64,000 nucleotides of DNA from Chinchilla lanigera. Taxonomy: Eukaryota > Chordata > Mammalia > Rodentia > Chinchillidae. The notes below the pieces were generated by a model. That model was not told where the DNA came from. It made no database searches and worked only from the letters and a program-made list of their open reading frames with translations. Shown one piece after another: positions 23,476 to 35,500 of the stretch. The stretch covers positions 11,781,656-11,845,655 of the forward strand of contig NW_004955417.1 of the NCBI RefSeq assembly GCF_000276665.1. Direction: 5' to 3'. Both the position numbers and the translations under genes were made by a program. The first letter of the stretch is position 1. Each line of letters opens with the position of its first letter.

Positions 23476-23584
23476 CGGCTTTCACCCTTCCTCTGGAGCC
23501 CTGCAATGCTTAGCTCAGAGCAGGTCTGCAGTCAGCCCCGTCCCAAGTATCTTCATGGGAATGGTTGTTAATCCAGCACATCCC

Positions 23585-23925
23585 CCTTCTCTAACCTCCT
23601 TTTGAACCCAAATTATTGATCCCAAGTTTTAAATGCATCATGTTAGTTTGGCCTGAATATTCTAGGCTGTCAGAACTTTTTGCACTCTTTATTTTGCTCC
23701 TTCAAATGTTAGCCCTCCCTCTCAGCTCTGTCAGTTGCAAGCATGATAAGTTTATCTTCTTTGCCTCCAAGCCATTGATAAAATGAGAGCCAGTCAGAAG
23801 CGCAGAACACAGGAACACACTGCTGAAGACTTCCTTTCTGTTAATGTGGCTGCGTTACTCAGCTTTCTTTACACTGACTGTTTAATCACCCCACTGAACA
23901 ATAGTTCCACAATTTCTTCTTCCCA
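23585..23925 (-). mobile_element. CR1/L3 LINE relic, part 3
   Basis: 'tttgaacccaaattattgat', 'gttagccctccctctcagctctgtc', 'tgcaagcatgataagttta' and 'tgcctccaagccattgataaaatg' continue the antisense L3 consensus, covering the region that encodes the conserved FADD-type motif of the reverse transcriptase on the minus strand, here decayed. Confidence 0.65.
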
Positions 23926-23929
23926 GTTC

Positions 23930-25912
23930 TGAAAAAATTAAGTATAAAATTCTTCATTTCAAAAAATACTAGCAAATCACATCCAATGGCGTATTAGAAG
24001 GATTACTGAATATACCAAGACCAAATGACATTTGTCTCAGTCATGTCAGTGTAGTTCAAAAAAAGAGAAACAATCAATGTAATCCATCATAGTACTAGAA
24101 AAAAGGAGGAAAATTCCACTTAATCTGCTCAATTGATGGAGCAAAGCTACTTTTGATGGAGTAAAGGGATACTTTTCCATGATAAACTCTAGTAGTAGAA
24201 GGGAATTTCCTAAATCTCATTCCTAAATCTAAGAAATTCCTGCTCGAATTCCAAAATCTAGGAATACAAGGGAATTTCCTAAAACACGATAAAGGCACTT
24301 GTGAAAACACCACAGCTAATATAATATTCAGTGATAACAGAATAAAAGCTTTCCCTCGGAGATAAGGATGCTTCTCTTTTTTCTTTTTTGAGACAGAGTC
24401 TCACTATGTAGTTCAGGCTGTTCTTGAACTTGCTTATGTAGCCCAGGCTGGCATGAAACACACAGCAATCCTCCTGCCTCAGCATCTCTAGTGCTGTGAT
24501 TATAGGCGTGTGCCCCCATGCCCGGTAGGATGCTTCTTTTCACCATTATTATTTAATATTGTACTGGAAGTTCTAGCCACAGCAATTAGGGAAGAAAAAT
24601 AAATAAGAAGTACCCATACTGGAAAGGAAATTCAAAGTGCCCGTATTTGCAGATGAGATAATCTAGTGCATATCAAAGCACAAAGACTCCATAAGAAAGC
24701 TACTAGAACTAATAAATGAATTCAGCAACATTGCAGTGTACAAAATTAACACGTTTTTAAAAATTTGTGTTTCTGAATACCAAAAACAAACAATTTGAAA
24801 AAAGACATTTAAAAATTCTGTTTACAATAGTAATGAGAAGAATAATATATCTGGTAATAAATTTAACCAAAGTGAAAGAACTATATTCTGAAAATAATAA
24901 AGCATTTTTAAAAGAAAGAAGATCTAAATAAACAGGAAGATACCCTCTGTTCATGGACTAAAAAGATTTAATATTATGAAAATGGCAGCACTTCCTGAAG
25001 CTCTCTACAAATTTAATATAATCTCTACAAAAATTCCAAAAGATTTTTTCTTTGTTTGTTTTTGTTTGTATTTACAGAAATAGAAAATATGATCCTCAAG
25101 TAACCAAGGAACCTCCAATAGCAAAGCCAAAACAATTTTTAAAAGTAGGAAAAAGTTGTAAGACTTGTACTTTCTCACTTTAAAACTCACTAACAGGGTG
25201 GTGCTGACATAAGGACAGACACATAAACCAATGAAATAGAATTAAGAATCCACGAATAAACCCACACATCTATGCCAATTAATTTTTGACAAGAGTGTCA
25301 AGTCCACACAATGGAGAAAGAACGGTCTATGAAATAGATGCCATTAGGACAACTGGATTTCCACGTGTAAAAGACGGAAGTTGGACTGTTACATTTCACC
25401 AAATACAAAATTTTACTCAGACTAGGCTAATAACATAACTGTGAGTACTAAAGCCATAATAAGCATGTTAGAAAAAAAATCTTTATGATCTTGGATTTAG
25501 CCATGAGTTTTCAAGTATGACACGAAAAGTATGAAGAACCAAAGAAGAAATAAATTTGACCTCATGAAATTTAGGCCCAATTTTTTGTGCATCAAAACAC
25601 AGTCTCAAAAAAGCAAAAAAACCTATTAAATGGGAGGAAATATTTGAAACTTATATAGATGATAAGGGTCCAGTATTCAAAATACACAAAAATTTTTCCA
25701 ACTCAACAAAAAAACCAAGATAAATAACCCAATTAATGGGAAAGAATTTGAGTAGACACTTCCTCAAGTAAGATACACAAATGGTCAACATACCAGTACA
25801 GAATTCAAAGCAAAACCACACGAGTTATCACTTCTCACCCATAGGCTGACAATCATTGCTTTTTTAAAAATAAAAAATAGCAAATATTGGTGAGGATCTA
25901 TACCTTCTAACA
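23930..25912 (+). mobile_element. L1 ORF2 relic (reverse transcriptase region)
   Basis: A sense L1 fragment. 'aaaatactagcaaatcacatccaa' (23965) is the ORF2 landmark before the template-handling region, and the catalytic FADD motif is at about 24637, now reading V-F-A-D-E-I-I followed by a TAG stop (the second Asp is lost). A private tandem duplication with period 69 repeats 'gggaatttcctaaa' at 24201 and 24270. A B1 SINE interrupts it at 24376-24526. Beyond repair and non-autonomous. Confidence 0.85.
24365..24537 (-). mobile_element. B1 SINE with TSD, inserted in L1
   Basis: Body at about 24376-24526 on the minus strand: 'gagacagagtctcactatgtagttcaggctg...gtagcccaggctggc' shows the doubled 'caggctg' segment typical of rodent B1, followed by 'cctcagcatctctagtgctg'. 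AGGATGCTTCT at 24365-24375 and 24527-24537 is an 11-bp TSD. Confidence 0.92.
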
Positions 25913-25914
25913 CA

Positions 25915-26561
25915 TGTATAACATCCCCCTTTATCAACATCTCCCACAAGAGTGGAATGTCTGCTACAATTGATGAAAACATGACACACAATCACGCAAG
26001 TCCTTAATTTATATTAGGTTCACTCTTTGTGGTATAATTCCATTGGTTTGAACAAATGTACAATGACAGGTACCCATTACATAGACTGTTTTAGCCGTCC
26101 CAAAGCTTCTCATTGTGCCTCATCCCTCCTTCCACCTCACCCAACCTCGAGCAAACAATTTTTCACAGTCTCCATAGTTTTGCCTCTTTAAAAATGCCAT
26201 TTAGCTAAAATGTCATACTGTATATAACCTTTTCAAATTGTCTTCATTTACTTAGTAATACACATTTAGGTTTTCCCCATGTCTTATTCTGGCTTCATAG
26301 ATCATTTATTTTTTCAGGCTGAGTAATATTCAATTTTCTTGATATATTACAGTTTATTTGTCTATTCACTTACTAAGGGAATTTTTGCTTCTTAGTTTAA
26401 GCAATTATAAATAAAGTTGTTATATACGCCTTTGTGCAGGTTTTTATCTGCAGGTTTTTATGTGCAGGTTTAATGTTAAATATTTTGGGTAAATAATAAA
26501 GAGTGTGACTGTTGGATTGTATGCTCCAAGTATGTTTGGTTTTGTAAGACACTTCCAAATT
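25915..26561 (-). mobile_element. Old antisense L1, 3' part
   Basis: The plus strand shows 'ctcccacaagagtggaatgt', 'gtttgaacaaatgtacaatgac', 'ccatagttttgcc', 'taagcaattataaataaag' and 'gtgcaggtttttat', the antisense 3' region of an L1M-type element. It breaks off at 26561 within 'cacttccaaattt', and the same consensus resumes at about 29686 after the intervening sense L1. A 14-bp unit 'gcaggtttttatc' is repeated three times at 26437-26470. Confidence 0.8.
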
Positions 26562-28544
26562 TAAGACATAAATGCAAAGAATCATAAGACTACTATGGAC
26601 AAGTACACATCAACAGGTTGGATAACCTAGAAGAATCTAGAAATTCCTAAAAGCACACAACTTAGCAAGGGTGAATCAGGAAAAATATAAAATCAAAACA
26701 GAACAACAACGAGTAAGGAGACTGAATTAGTAATAAAAACATCTCACAACAAAGAGGATCCCAGGACCAGCTTCACAAATGAATCATACGAACCATTTAA
26801 TGAAGAATGAAATGCCAAATCTTCTTAAGCTTTCCTAAAACCTGAAGAAGGGCTCTTCCCAAACTCATTTTACACGCCCAACATTACCCATATAAGAAAG
26901 ACACTACAAGAAAAGAAGATTAAAGGCCAATATTTTTAATGTGTACAGATGCAAAAATCCTCAAAAAATACTAGGAAACCAAATTTAACCACACGTTAAA
27001 AGGTTTATACACCACTATCAAGGGGCATGTTTCTAGGGATAAAAGATTATTCAATATATGCAAATCAATAAATATTCTATACAAGAAAAATGATAAAAAT
27101 GGTATAATCATTTCAGATGCAGAAAAACTATTTGACAAAACTCTACATCCCTTCATGACAAAAATACTTCATTAACTGGGTATATAAAGAAGATATTACA
27201 ACATAATAATGAGCATATATGATAAGCCCATAGCCAACATACTCAAAAGTGAAGAGTATTTCCTTTAAACTCTGGAATGAGAAAGAGTTACCACTTTTGT
27301 TACTTCTAGTCAGTATGGCAACGGAGCTCCTAAACAGAGTGATTACACAAGAAAAAGAAATGAAAGGCATCCCAATTGGAAAGGGCAAAATAAAGTTGTC
27401 TCTTTTGGTAGATGACATTATCTTAGGGTTAGCAACCTCTAACAATTCCACAAAAATCCTCTATAACTAATAAACAAATTCAGTAAGTTTGCACCATACA
27501 AAACCAACATTTAAAAATATACATTTTATTTTAATGTATATTTCTATACATAAATACATGATGTAGGTACATAATACTAAATATACATAAGTACTAAAAT
27601 TTCTATGGAACCACAAACTATCCTGAGTAGCCAAAGTAATTTTGAAAAAGAATAACACAACTGGTGACAGTTGATTTCAAACTATAGGACACAGCTACAA
27701 TATCTGCAACAGTATAGTACTGAGAGAAAGACAGATACATAAGTCAATAGAACAATGTAGAGGGTTCAGATAAACCAAAAATATATCACCAACTCCTCTT
27801 TGACAAAGACACCAAGAATACACAGTGGGGAAAAATAATGTTCAATACATGGTGTTGGGAAAACTGGATATACACATACAAAAGAATGAAAATAGACCCT
27901 TGTCTTATACCATATACAAAACTAATTTGAAATAACTTAAAAATTTAAATGTAATATCCAAACCTGTACAACTTTTAAAACAAAGAATAAAGCTCCTTGA
28001 ATTAGTCTTAGTAATTTTTACATGACAGCAAAAACATAGGAAATAAAAGCAAATAATAAATAAGTGAGGTTATCCTAAGCTAAAATGCTCTTACTCAGCA
28101 AAGGAAATAATGAATAAAATGAAAGGCAACCCACATACAAAAGAAGAGAAATGTTTACACGCCATATACCTCAGAAAGGATTAGTATGCAGAATATTTAA
28201 GAAACTCTCAACTTTTTAGCCAAAAATTTACATACAAAACAAAATAATCCAGTAAACCAGTAGGCAAAGGACCTGAAAATTTTCCAAAAAAGACATACCA
28301 ATGACCAAAAGGTATACTAAAATGTTCTCAGCATCACTCATCATCAAGAAGATACAAATCAAAACCACATGAGGTACAGTATCTACTCACGTCTATTAGG
28401 ATGGCTATCACAAAAATACAAGAGATAAGTTGGTGGGGCTGTAGAGAATAGAGAATACTTGTGCCTTGTGGTGGGAATGTACTTTGGTACAGTCATTACA
28501 GAAAACAGTTCCTCAAAAAGTTAAAAATGGAAATAACTTACAAT

Positions 28545-29060
28545 ATATTCTTGAAATATACAATGAATGGTTAAATTAAAATTTTATTACAGTAAAAATC
28601 ATATTGCCGTATTCTTGGTGTGTCCTGAAGGAGTTCTGAAAGTTCTCTCTTATGGGTATCTTTAGCTGTATCTCAATATCTTGAGATACTGATATCTTGA
28701 GATATCAAGACATTGATATCTCAATATCTTGAATCCATTCAAAACAGTTAACTTTCATAGACATTTAATCAATGTGGTGTAAACAAAATATAAGGTTAAA
28801 TTCTTAAGTTAAAAATATTTATTGTGGTAAAGAAAACATAATATTAGCTCCCCCCCCAAGAATAACAAAATACTCTTACTTTGAATACATTTATCCTATC
28901 ATTTTGGGAAATGTGTCTTTCACTGTAATGAGTTTTTAAAAATATTAATATGAATATTTATTTAATTATATTATTAATATTAACATTAATTAATATTAAT
29001 ATGTATTTAATTTTATTAATTAATATTAATATTAAAAATTAATATTCACCATGTGTTTTG
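28545..29060. other. Insert within the sense L1, with inverted ATATC repeats
   Basis: L1 consensus is lost between 28543 ('aacttacaata') and about 29068 ('ttctataatctagcaattc'). The block contains palindrome-like ATATC/GATAT repeats at 28668-28735, a C run at 28850-28857, and a TTAATA-rich low-complexity tract at 28940-29045. Origin not recognised. Confidence 0.5.
28668..28735. repeat. Inverted and direct ATATCTTGAGATA repeats
   Basis: The unit TATCTTGAGATA, itself nearly palindromic, recurs with variants ('tatcttgagatatcaaga', 'gatatctcaatatcttga'), giving a run able to form hairpins. Confidence 0.75.
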
Positions 29061-29679
29061 GTCACCCCTTCTATAATCTAGCAATTCTATTTGTGGGTAT
29101 ATATCCAAAGGAAATTAAATCAGTACTTTGATGAGATAGCTGCACTGCCATGTTGATTGAAGCATTATTCACAGTAGCCCAGCTATAGAAACAACCTAAG
29201 AGTCCACCAGTGGATGAATGCAGAAAGACAATATGGTGTACATACACACAACAGAACACTCTTCAGCCTTATAAAGGGAAATCCTGGTATATGAGATAAC
29301 ATGGATGAACCTTGAGGATTTTTTGCTCAGTGAAATAAGTCAGATATGGGAAAAACAAGTATGATTCCATTGTAGTGGAATCTTTAAAAAGCGAATACGT
29401 GAAAGTAGTGAAATTTTCCAGGGACTTAAGAAGAAGGAAATGTGGAACAAATGTTGGTCACAGGTCATAGACTTTCAGTGAAATGATGAATAAATTCTGG
29501 TTATCTAATCTGTAGCATAGCTATAACTAATAATACCTACTTTGATATGATAATTGTGGTTGATGATGGATGTGCTAATTAATTTGAATGTGGTAACCAT
29601 CACACAATATACACACATACATACATCCAATCATATTGTACATCTTGAATATACACAATTTTTATTTTAAGATTTTAAA

Positions 29680-31720
29680 ATATCCCTGTTAAACTATCTT
29701 TTCAAGTAGCTGTTCATTTTTGTGTTCTCACTAGCAGTGAATAAAAGTGACTGTCTTCCCCACCCTTACCAGTGTTTGGTGCTGTTAGTGTTCCAGACTT
29801 TGGTCATTCTCATTAGTGTATAGTGTCAACTCACTGTTGTTTTAACCTGTGTTTACCCATGATGTGGAACGTCTTTATGTATGCTTATTTGCCATCTGCA
29901 CATCTTTCTTGGTGAGCTGTCTGTTAAGATATTGACTTATTTTTAAATCAAGTGGTTTTGTCTTTGCTTGTTTGATCAGTCTTACGTTCTTATGTCTAAT
30001 GGACTTAGCCACTTCATTGAGGATAACAGTAGGTAATTTAGCAACCATTGTAAATTTCTATCATTTTGTCTGGAGGTCATGTATCATTTTTGATGTTTTT
30101 GTGTTGTTTTGATTTTGTCTTCATTGTTGCCAGGTTTTTAAAAAATTTTTTAAATAAAAAAATTAAATCAGGTGGTGTTTTTTATTGTTGAGTTGTGGGG
30201 AGTTCCTAATATGTTGTGGAGAAAAGTCATTTTACATGTGAGTCTTTTACAAATAGTTTCTCCCAACTTGTGGCTTGTCTTCTTATTCTCTTTTGGAGAG
30301 CAGAAGGATTCAAGTTTTTTTTTTTTTTTTTTGTCTTTTTTTGAGATAGGGTCTCACTATGCACTTCAGGCTGGCCTTGAGCTCACTTTGTAGCCCAGGC
30401 TGCTCTCGAACTCACAATGATCCTCTTGCCTCAGCCTCCCAAGTGCTGGGATTAGAGGCATGTGCCACCATACCCAGTGGATTCAAGTTCAATAAAGTCC
30501 AGCTTATTGTTATATCTAAAAGTCATCACTATGTCCAAGGTCATCTAAGTTGTGTTATTTTCTAGAAACTATAGTTTTGCATTTTATACTTGGGCCTATG
30601 GTCCATTTTGAGTTAATTTTTAATAACAGGTGTAAGGTCTGTATCTAGATCTGTTTTGTCTATAGATGCCCAGTTTCAACACTACTTGTGAAAAGACTAT
30701 CTTTGCATTATTTTTGCTCCACTGTCAAAGATTAATTGACTGTAATAAGTGGGTCTATTTCCAAATTCTCTCCTCTGTTCCATTGATCTATTTGCTGATT
30801 CTGTCACCAGTACCTTATTATCTTGTTTGCTTTACTTTTATAGCAGGTCTTAAGGTCAGATAATATCAGTCCTCTACTTTGGTTCTTCTCCTTCCATGTT
30901 GTGTTTGCTACTCAGGATGTGCCTACCCCTATAAGCATCAGTATCAGTCTGATGATAGCCACAAAGCAGCTTGCTGAGATTTTAATTGGAGTTACACTCA
31001 ATCTGTACATCAAATTTGGAAGAACTGAAATCTTGACAATACTGAGCCTTCTCATCCATGAGCATGGGCTATCTCACCACTTATTTAGTTTTCTTTTTAT
31101 TTCTTTCATCAGAGTTTTTAGTTTTCCTCATGTTACTCTTACACATATTTTGTTCACTTTATACATAAGTATTTCATTTGGGGAGAATGTCTTAGTGTAA
31201 ATGGTATTGTGCTTTTAACTCCAAATTCAACTTTGCTTACTGCTATATAGGAAAGTTATTGACTTTTGTATAATGACTTTATATTCTGCAAAAATTATTA
31301 TAACTCTATTTTAGTTCTAGGAGCTTTTTTTTTTTCTTTCAGGTTTTCTATATACATGATCATGCTATATGTGAATAAAGATAGTTTAATTTTTTTCTTG
31401 CAAATCTGTATATCTTTCATTTCATTTCTTTCAATTTACTTATTTCATTAGCCAGAACTTTTATTATAATTTTGAAAAAAGAGTGTTGAGAAGGGGCATT
31501 CTTGCCTTTTTCCTGTTCTTAGTGAAAGTGCTTCAAGTATCTCACCATTAAGTATGACGTTAGCTGTAGATTTTTATAGCATTATGTTTATATTGTCTTG
31601 TGAGTTCTTATCCAGGGCTTCATAATCTCAGATGAATACCTGTTATTTAGATAGCTAGGGAAGAGGAGGGCTATTTCTTTCGATAGCTTTTCAAATGCTT
31701 TTAAAATAACTTTTAAAAAA
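29680..31720 (-). mobile_element. Old antisense L1, ORF2 part
   Basis: Continues the element at 25915-26561. Plus-strand landmarks in order: 'agtgtttggtgctgttagtg', 'gcttatttgccatctgcac', 'ccaacttgtggcttgtctt', 'ggtccattttgagttaattttt', 'gaaaagactatctttgc', 'ctgttccattgatctatttgc', 'tgctgagattttaattgga', 'catccatgagcatgg', 'atacataagtatttca'. All are standard antisense L1 ORF2 text. Plus-strand open frames such as 30901-31200 are therefore antisense artefacts. Confidence 0.9.
30306..30489 (-). mobile_element. B1 SINE with TSD, inserted in old L1
   Basis: Body about 30317-30478: T-rich lead, 'gagatagggtctcactatgcac', doubled 'caggctg' segment, 'cctcagcctcccaagtgctggg', 'catgtgccaccatacccag'. 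GGATTCAAGTT at 30306-30316 and 30479-30489 is an 11-bp TSD. Confidence 0.95.
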
Positions 31721-32632
31721 GAATTCAAGGCTTTTGTAAAATAGAATAATAGAATCCAAATTGGTAGATAATTTACTTATCAAGAATTTTTGATCTTTTT
31801 AAGAAGAAATATAAAGCAAATAAACTTATACCTAAGTTTTATTCAGCTAAGTGGTACCCTCAACTCTGCCCCCACACCTTGAAGACCAGCATCTATAGCA
31901 TGGACCATACAAAGCCTAAGGGATCATCAGCTGGAACATCCTGGATGCCTTCCTCAGGTTCTCAGGTTGATGATCCACTGTCTAGGTAACATTTAAGGCA
32001 ATTAGACTTTTTCAAAAAGAAAAAGTGAACTCAACATGAATTCTGGTTGCTAAATTTCTTTTCCAAAGGGTAATTGGATATTTATCAGTTTCATGCTTCA
32101 GGGAATCATGGGGGATGGGAGCTGAGGAAAGCTAGACTCAAAGGAGTGTAGACCCCCATTTTTAAGGGATAATGGGATTTACACGGCTTTTGGCTCCAAA
32201 CATCTCCATTTTGATGTATTTAAATATGGAATATCCCCAAGTTTCTTGTGCTGATGAAATACATGTACTGAATATCTGTAGTATGTTCATTGTTTGAAAT
32301 GAGTGATTGTACCTCTGGATCTACTAGATACTTGTGTAGTGAAAGAAAGGCTTAGGGGATTCCAATTGATTAGTCCCAAGTTCTATAATAATATTCTTTT
32401 CAAAAAATTCTCCTGGGCATAGTCAAGCACATAAAATAGCTTTTTTTTTTTTTTTTATATCCTACTAACTGTAATCCTCAGGCTCTGGGAATTTTGTTTT
32501 TACAACAAGAAGAGAACAGTTAGTTATAGCCTAATATATTCAATCCAGCAAAGCCAAAATAGGAACAAAAACTTAGGTTCAATTTTTGTGTCATAAATAC
32601 TAGTAAGTAAAATATTTTCCTATTCCTTCTTC
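31721..32632. other. Unassigned AT-rich sequence
   Basis: No gene. 31830-32130 has a moderately GC-richer block that could be an old LTR, but I cannot place it. A run of about 17 T lies at 32441. Confidence 0.4.
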
Positions 32633-33425
32633 AAAAACAATCATCCCACTAATGCTTACACACTACTGATGAGAGTATGAAGTTCTAATGTCCAAAACAG
32701 TATGGAAGTTCCTCAAAAAATTAAAATAGAGCTACCATATGACCCAGTAACCCTCTTTGGGGAAAACACACAACAAAAATGAAATTAATACTTCATAAAG
32801 ATATCTGCACTCTCATACTATAACCAAAATATATAAATAATTTAAGTATTAATTAGGGATAAATGGATATAGAGTAGGTAGCATATATACAGAATGGAAT
32901 ATTATTCAGTTCCAAAAAAGAAAAAAATCCTATCATTTTTGACAACATGAACAAAACTGCAGAGTGTTACACTAAGTAAAATGAGCCAGGCACAGATAAA
33001 TGGATATTGGATGATCTTGCTTACATGTGAAATCTGAAAACATTGAGCTCACAGAAGCAGAGTGTAGAATGGTAGACTGTCAGAGAGTTAGGGTTGGGAA
33101 AGTGGAAAGGTGTGAGTGTAAGGCTATACTCATTCAGTTATACAGGAATTATTAGTTCTGGAGGTCTAATTTACAACATGCTAACTAATCTTAATAGTAC
33201 TATGTTGTATACTCAACATTTGCTGAGAGAGTAGATCATAAATGCTCTCATTATACACACCACATGTTAACTACAGGAGATGGTGATATAATAATTAGTT
33301 ATGTTGTGTGACCCTTTTATGGTGTATACATATATCAGTACACTGTACACTGTAAAGATATACAATTTTCATGGATCAATTATACTTTCGTGGAATAGAA
33401 AACAATAAAAATTAAAAGATAAATC
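32633..33425 (+). mobile_element. L1 3' end, 5'-truncated
   Basis: 'tatggaagttcctcaaaaaatt', 'agctaccatatgacccagtaa', 'gaatggaatattattcagttcc' and 'gtgaaatctgaaaacattgag' are successive L1 3' landmarks, ending in 'ttatactttcgtgga' and an A-rich stretch. No TSD found by eye. Confidence 0.8.
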
Positions 33426-34218
33426 AAACCAGGTCTGGCATCTTTACTAGAGTGTCACAGACAATGAAAGAAGTATGACAGTTTCTTACAGATCTGGTCC
33501 CCGATGGAGTCTTGTCTAAATTTTATTAAGAGATAACAATGATTATGAGATCATCCAACAAATTGAAGTGCAAAATAAAGCGATGTGAGTATTGCTCATG
33601 ACCTTGCATATGGCCTAGGTACAAGTATCCTATCAACAAAAAGGTCATTATTCTTCAGAATCCAAACATGCAGGCTCTGGTTTTATTGCTGAGATGTTAG
33701 TGAGTAAAATGAAAAGTATTCCATGGACCATAGATTTGGTCTCCCTGCTGACCACAGACACTGTGCTCTTGCCCCTTGAGGGGGCCTTGAGACCTTGTCA
33801 GCAGGCAGAACTGCTGGGCATTGATTAGGCAATAATAATTTAGTAGCTAACATAGGCAAGCTTATTAGGGCTTGTCAGAAACTAGAAAAATGACCACATT
33901 CAAATCCAAACCATCTGGTCTATAACAGAGTATGTCCTTCCGTAGGTTTTATCTTGCTTTTTCAGTAATAAATTATTCTATCACATTCCCAATAAAGCAC
34001 TGGAGAGAAGTCAGGTGACCCTGAAGTCTCTGATTTAACTCAGTCTTGCAGCTCCACATGTTATCACCATCTTCAAGGCAGAGGGGCATTCTTTTCCTTT
34101 CCTACTAGCCTGACAACCAGGAATGCTACTGGCTGAGTTATGGGAATTGTGGAAGCATTTGTCAAGCCCTGCTCATCTGGGCAGGTGGCAGGAAGAAGGG
34201 AAGAGGTGCAGAGTCCGG
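33426..34218. other. Unassigned sequence
   Basis: No gene or well-kept repeat. Confidence 0.5.
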
Positions 34219-34305
34219 GAGAGTGGTTCCCAAACCTGAATGATCATCAGACTCACATGAACTTTGATAAAACAGATTCCTGAGCCTTAGTGCATGTACA
34301 GCAGT
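34219..34305. mobile_element. MER5-type hAT MITE fragment
   Basis: 'gagtggttcccaaacctgaatgatcatcagactcacatg' then 'aaaacagattcctgagcc' matches the terminal half of MER5A. Confidence 0.65.
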
Positions 34306-35284
34306 GGCTGTGGAGTGGAGCCTAGTGTATTGGTTACTGTGTGGTAAAGTCACACACCACCTGGACATCTCCGTGGCTTGCACAAACACTTGTGCTCACA
34401 TTTCATGAGGGCTGTGGTCTGCAGCAGCTCTCTTGGGCTTGCCTGGGCTTGACCTAAAAGCATGTGAATTCCCATTCCAGAGTCCAGGCTGAAGGAGTAT
34501 ACACTAAGTAGGGCATGCTGTTCCCATAACTGAGGGAAGAAGCTCCAAGAGGTGCCAAGCTAAACCATGCCAACCCTTCTAAGGTTTCTGCACTGTGTGG
34601 CATGCATCATGTCCACTTATAATTCATTGACTACGGCAAATCTATGGACCCTCCCAATGTTTATGAGGTGAGCACTCAACCCAGTTTACAGGAAAGGAAG
34701 GCATATATGGCAGGTCTTTTCAGGGGCAAGGGAGACAAGTAATTGTAAACAAGAAATAGAGCTTATTACCCTTAAGAATATATGGTTTTAAAAAACCTTT
34801 TAGTTGATTTTGATGAGCCCTCTGGTCCCTATTTTATGGAAAAAAATTTCTTTCTTAATACACTCACCATCCCAGCGGAGCATCTGTTAGGAGCCTCGCT
34901 AGCAGACAGGTTGAACTAAGTAATGAGTGCAACTCAGCCACTTCCATCCACAGACAGGTGTACCCAGCACACAAAACCCTCATGCTGCTTCTGTCTTAGC
35001 AGTTTTCACAGAGTACATTTGTATTTTCCGTTTCATGTTATTTCTATAACTATCTTATTGAGTGATTATTATTATTTCTATTTTGCAAATATCAACAGAG
35101 TTTTGGGGACCTTAAATGTCCAAGGGGAACACTTATAGAAAAGTGGACCTGGATAGGTCCCATGCCTGTCCAAGTATAAACATCATTTATCTAGGATGGA
35201 CGTCCTAGGGGCCAAGCCCTGTCGTTGCCATCACTGGCTCTCTAAGATATATTTGAACAGATATTGGGACCTGTAATGTAAACT
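34306..35284. other. Unassigned sequence
   Basis: No gene or repeat recognised. Confidence 0.5.
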
Positions 35285-35500
35285 TGAATAAATTCATTTA
35301 TTTGACAAATACTTATTAGGCACTGATCACATTCCAAGCACTATTCTATGCACTGGGCATGAAGCAGCAATGCAATGACAAGAATCTCTGGTTACAGTCT
35401 GGTCAAGAGAAAAGGTGTTCAAAAATTAAACATGTAAATTTATGCTAAACAGAAACCATTGAATATAATCCAGATAGAAGCAAGTGCCATGAGGAGAAAT
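35285..35500 (+). repeat. Ancient dispersed repeat, head part
   Basis: 'ttatttgacaaatacttattagg', 'ccaagcactattctatgcactggg', 'agtgccatgaggagaaat' match the head of the same unnamed repeat as at 2040. Confidence 0.5.

Larger units (their letters stand above)
26562..29679 (+). mobile_element. Sense L1 relic nested in the antisense L1
   Basis: Runs from mid-ORF2 ('gactactatggacaagtacac', 26589) to an L1 3' UTR ending at about 29670. An RT-like frame survives at 27249-27470, with the catalytic FADD position reading L-V-D-D at about 27400, so the Asp pair is present while other positions and frames are lost. 'ggggctgtagagaatagag' (28437), 'gggtatatatccaaaggaaatt' (29095) and 'ggaatggtcacc'-type 3' end features follow. 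A foreign block at about 28545-29060 interrupts it. Confidence 0.8.

Noticed and set aside
23179..23571. 130-codon plus-strand gene
   Set aside because: Lies antisense to a CR1/L3 relic.
27249..27470. Functional reverse transcriptase
   Set aside because: Short fragment of an L1 ORF2 with altered catalytic context and no intact flanking frame.
30901..31200. Coding ORF on the plus strand
   Set aside because: It is the antisense of an old L1 ORF2.
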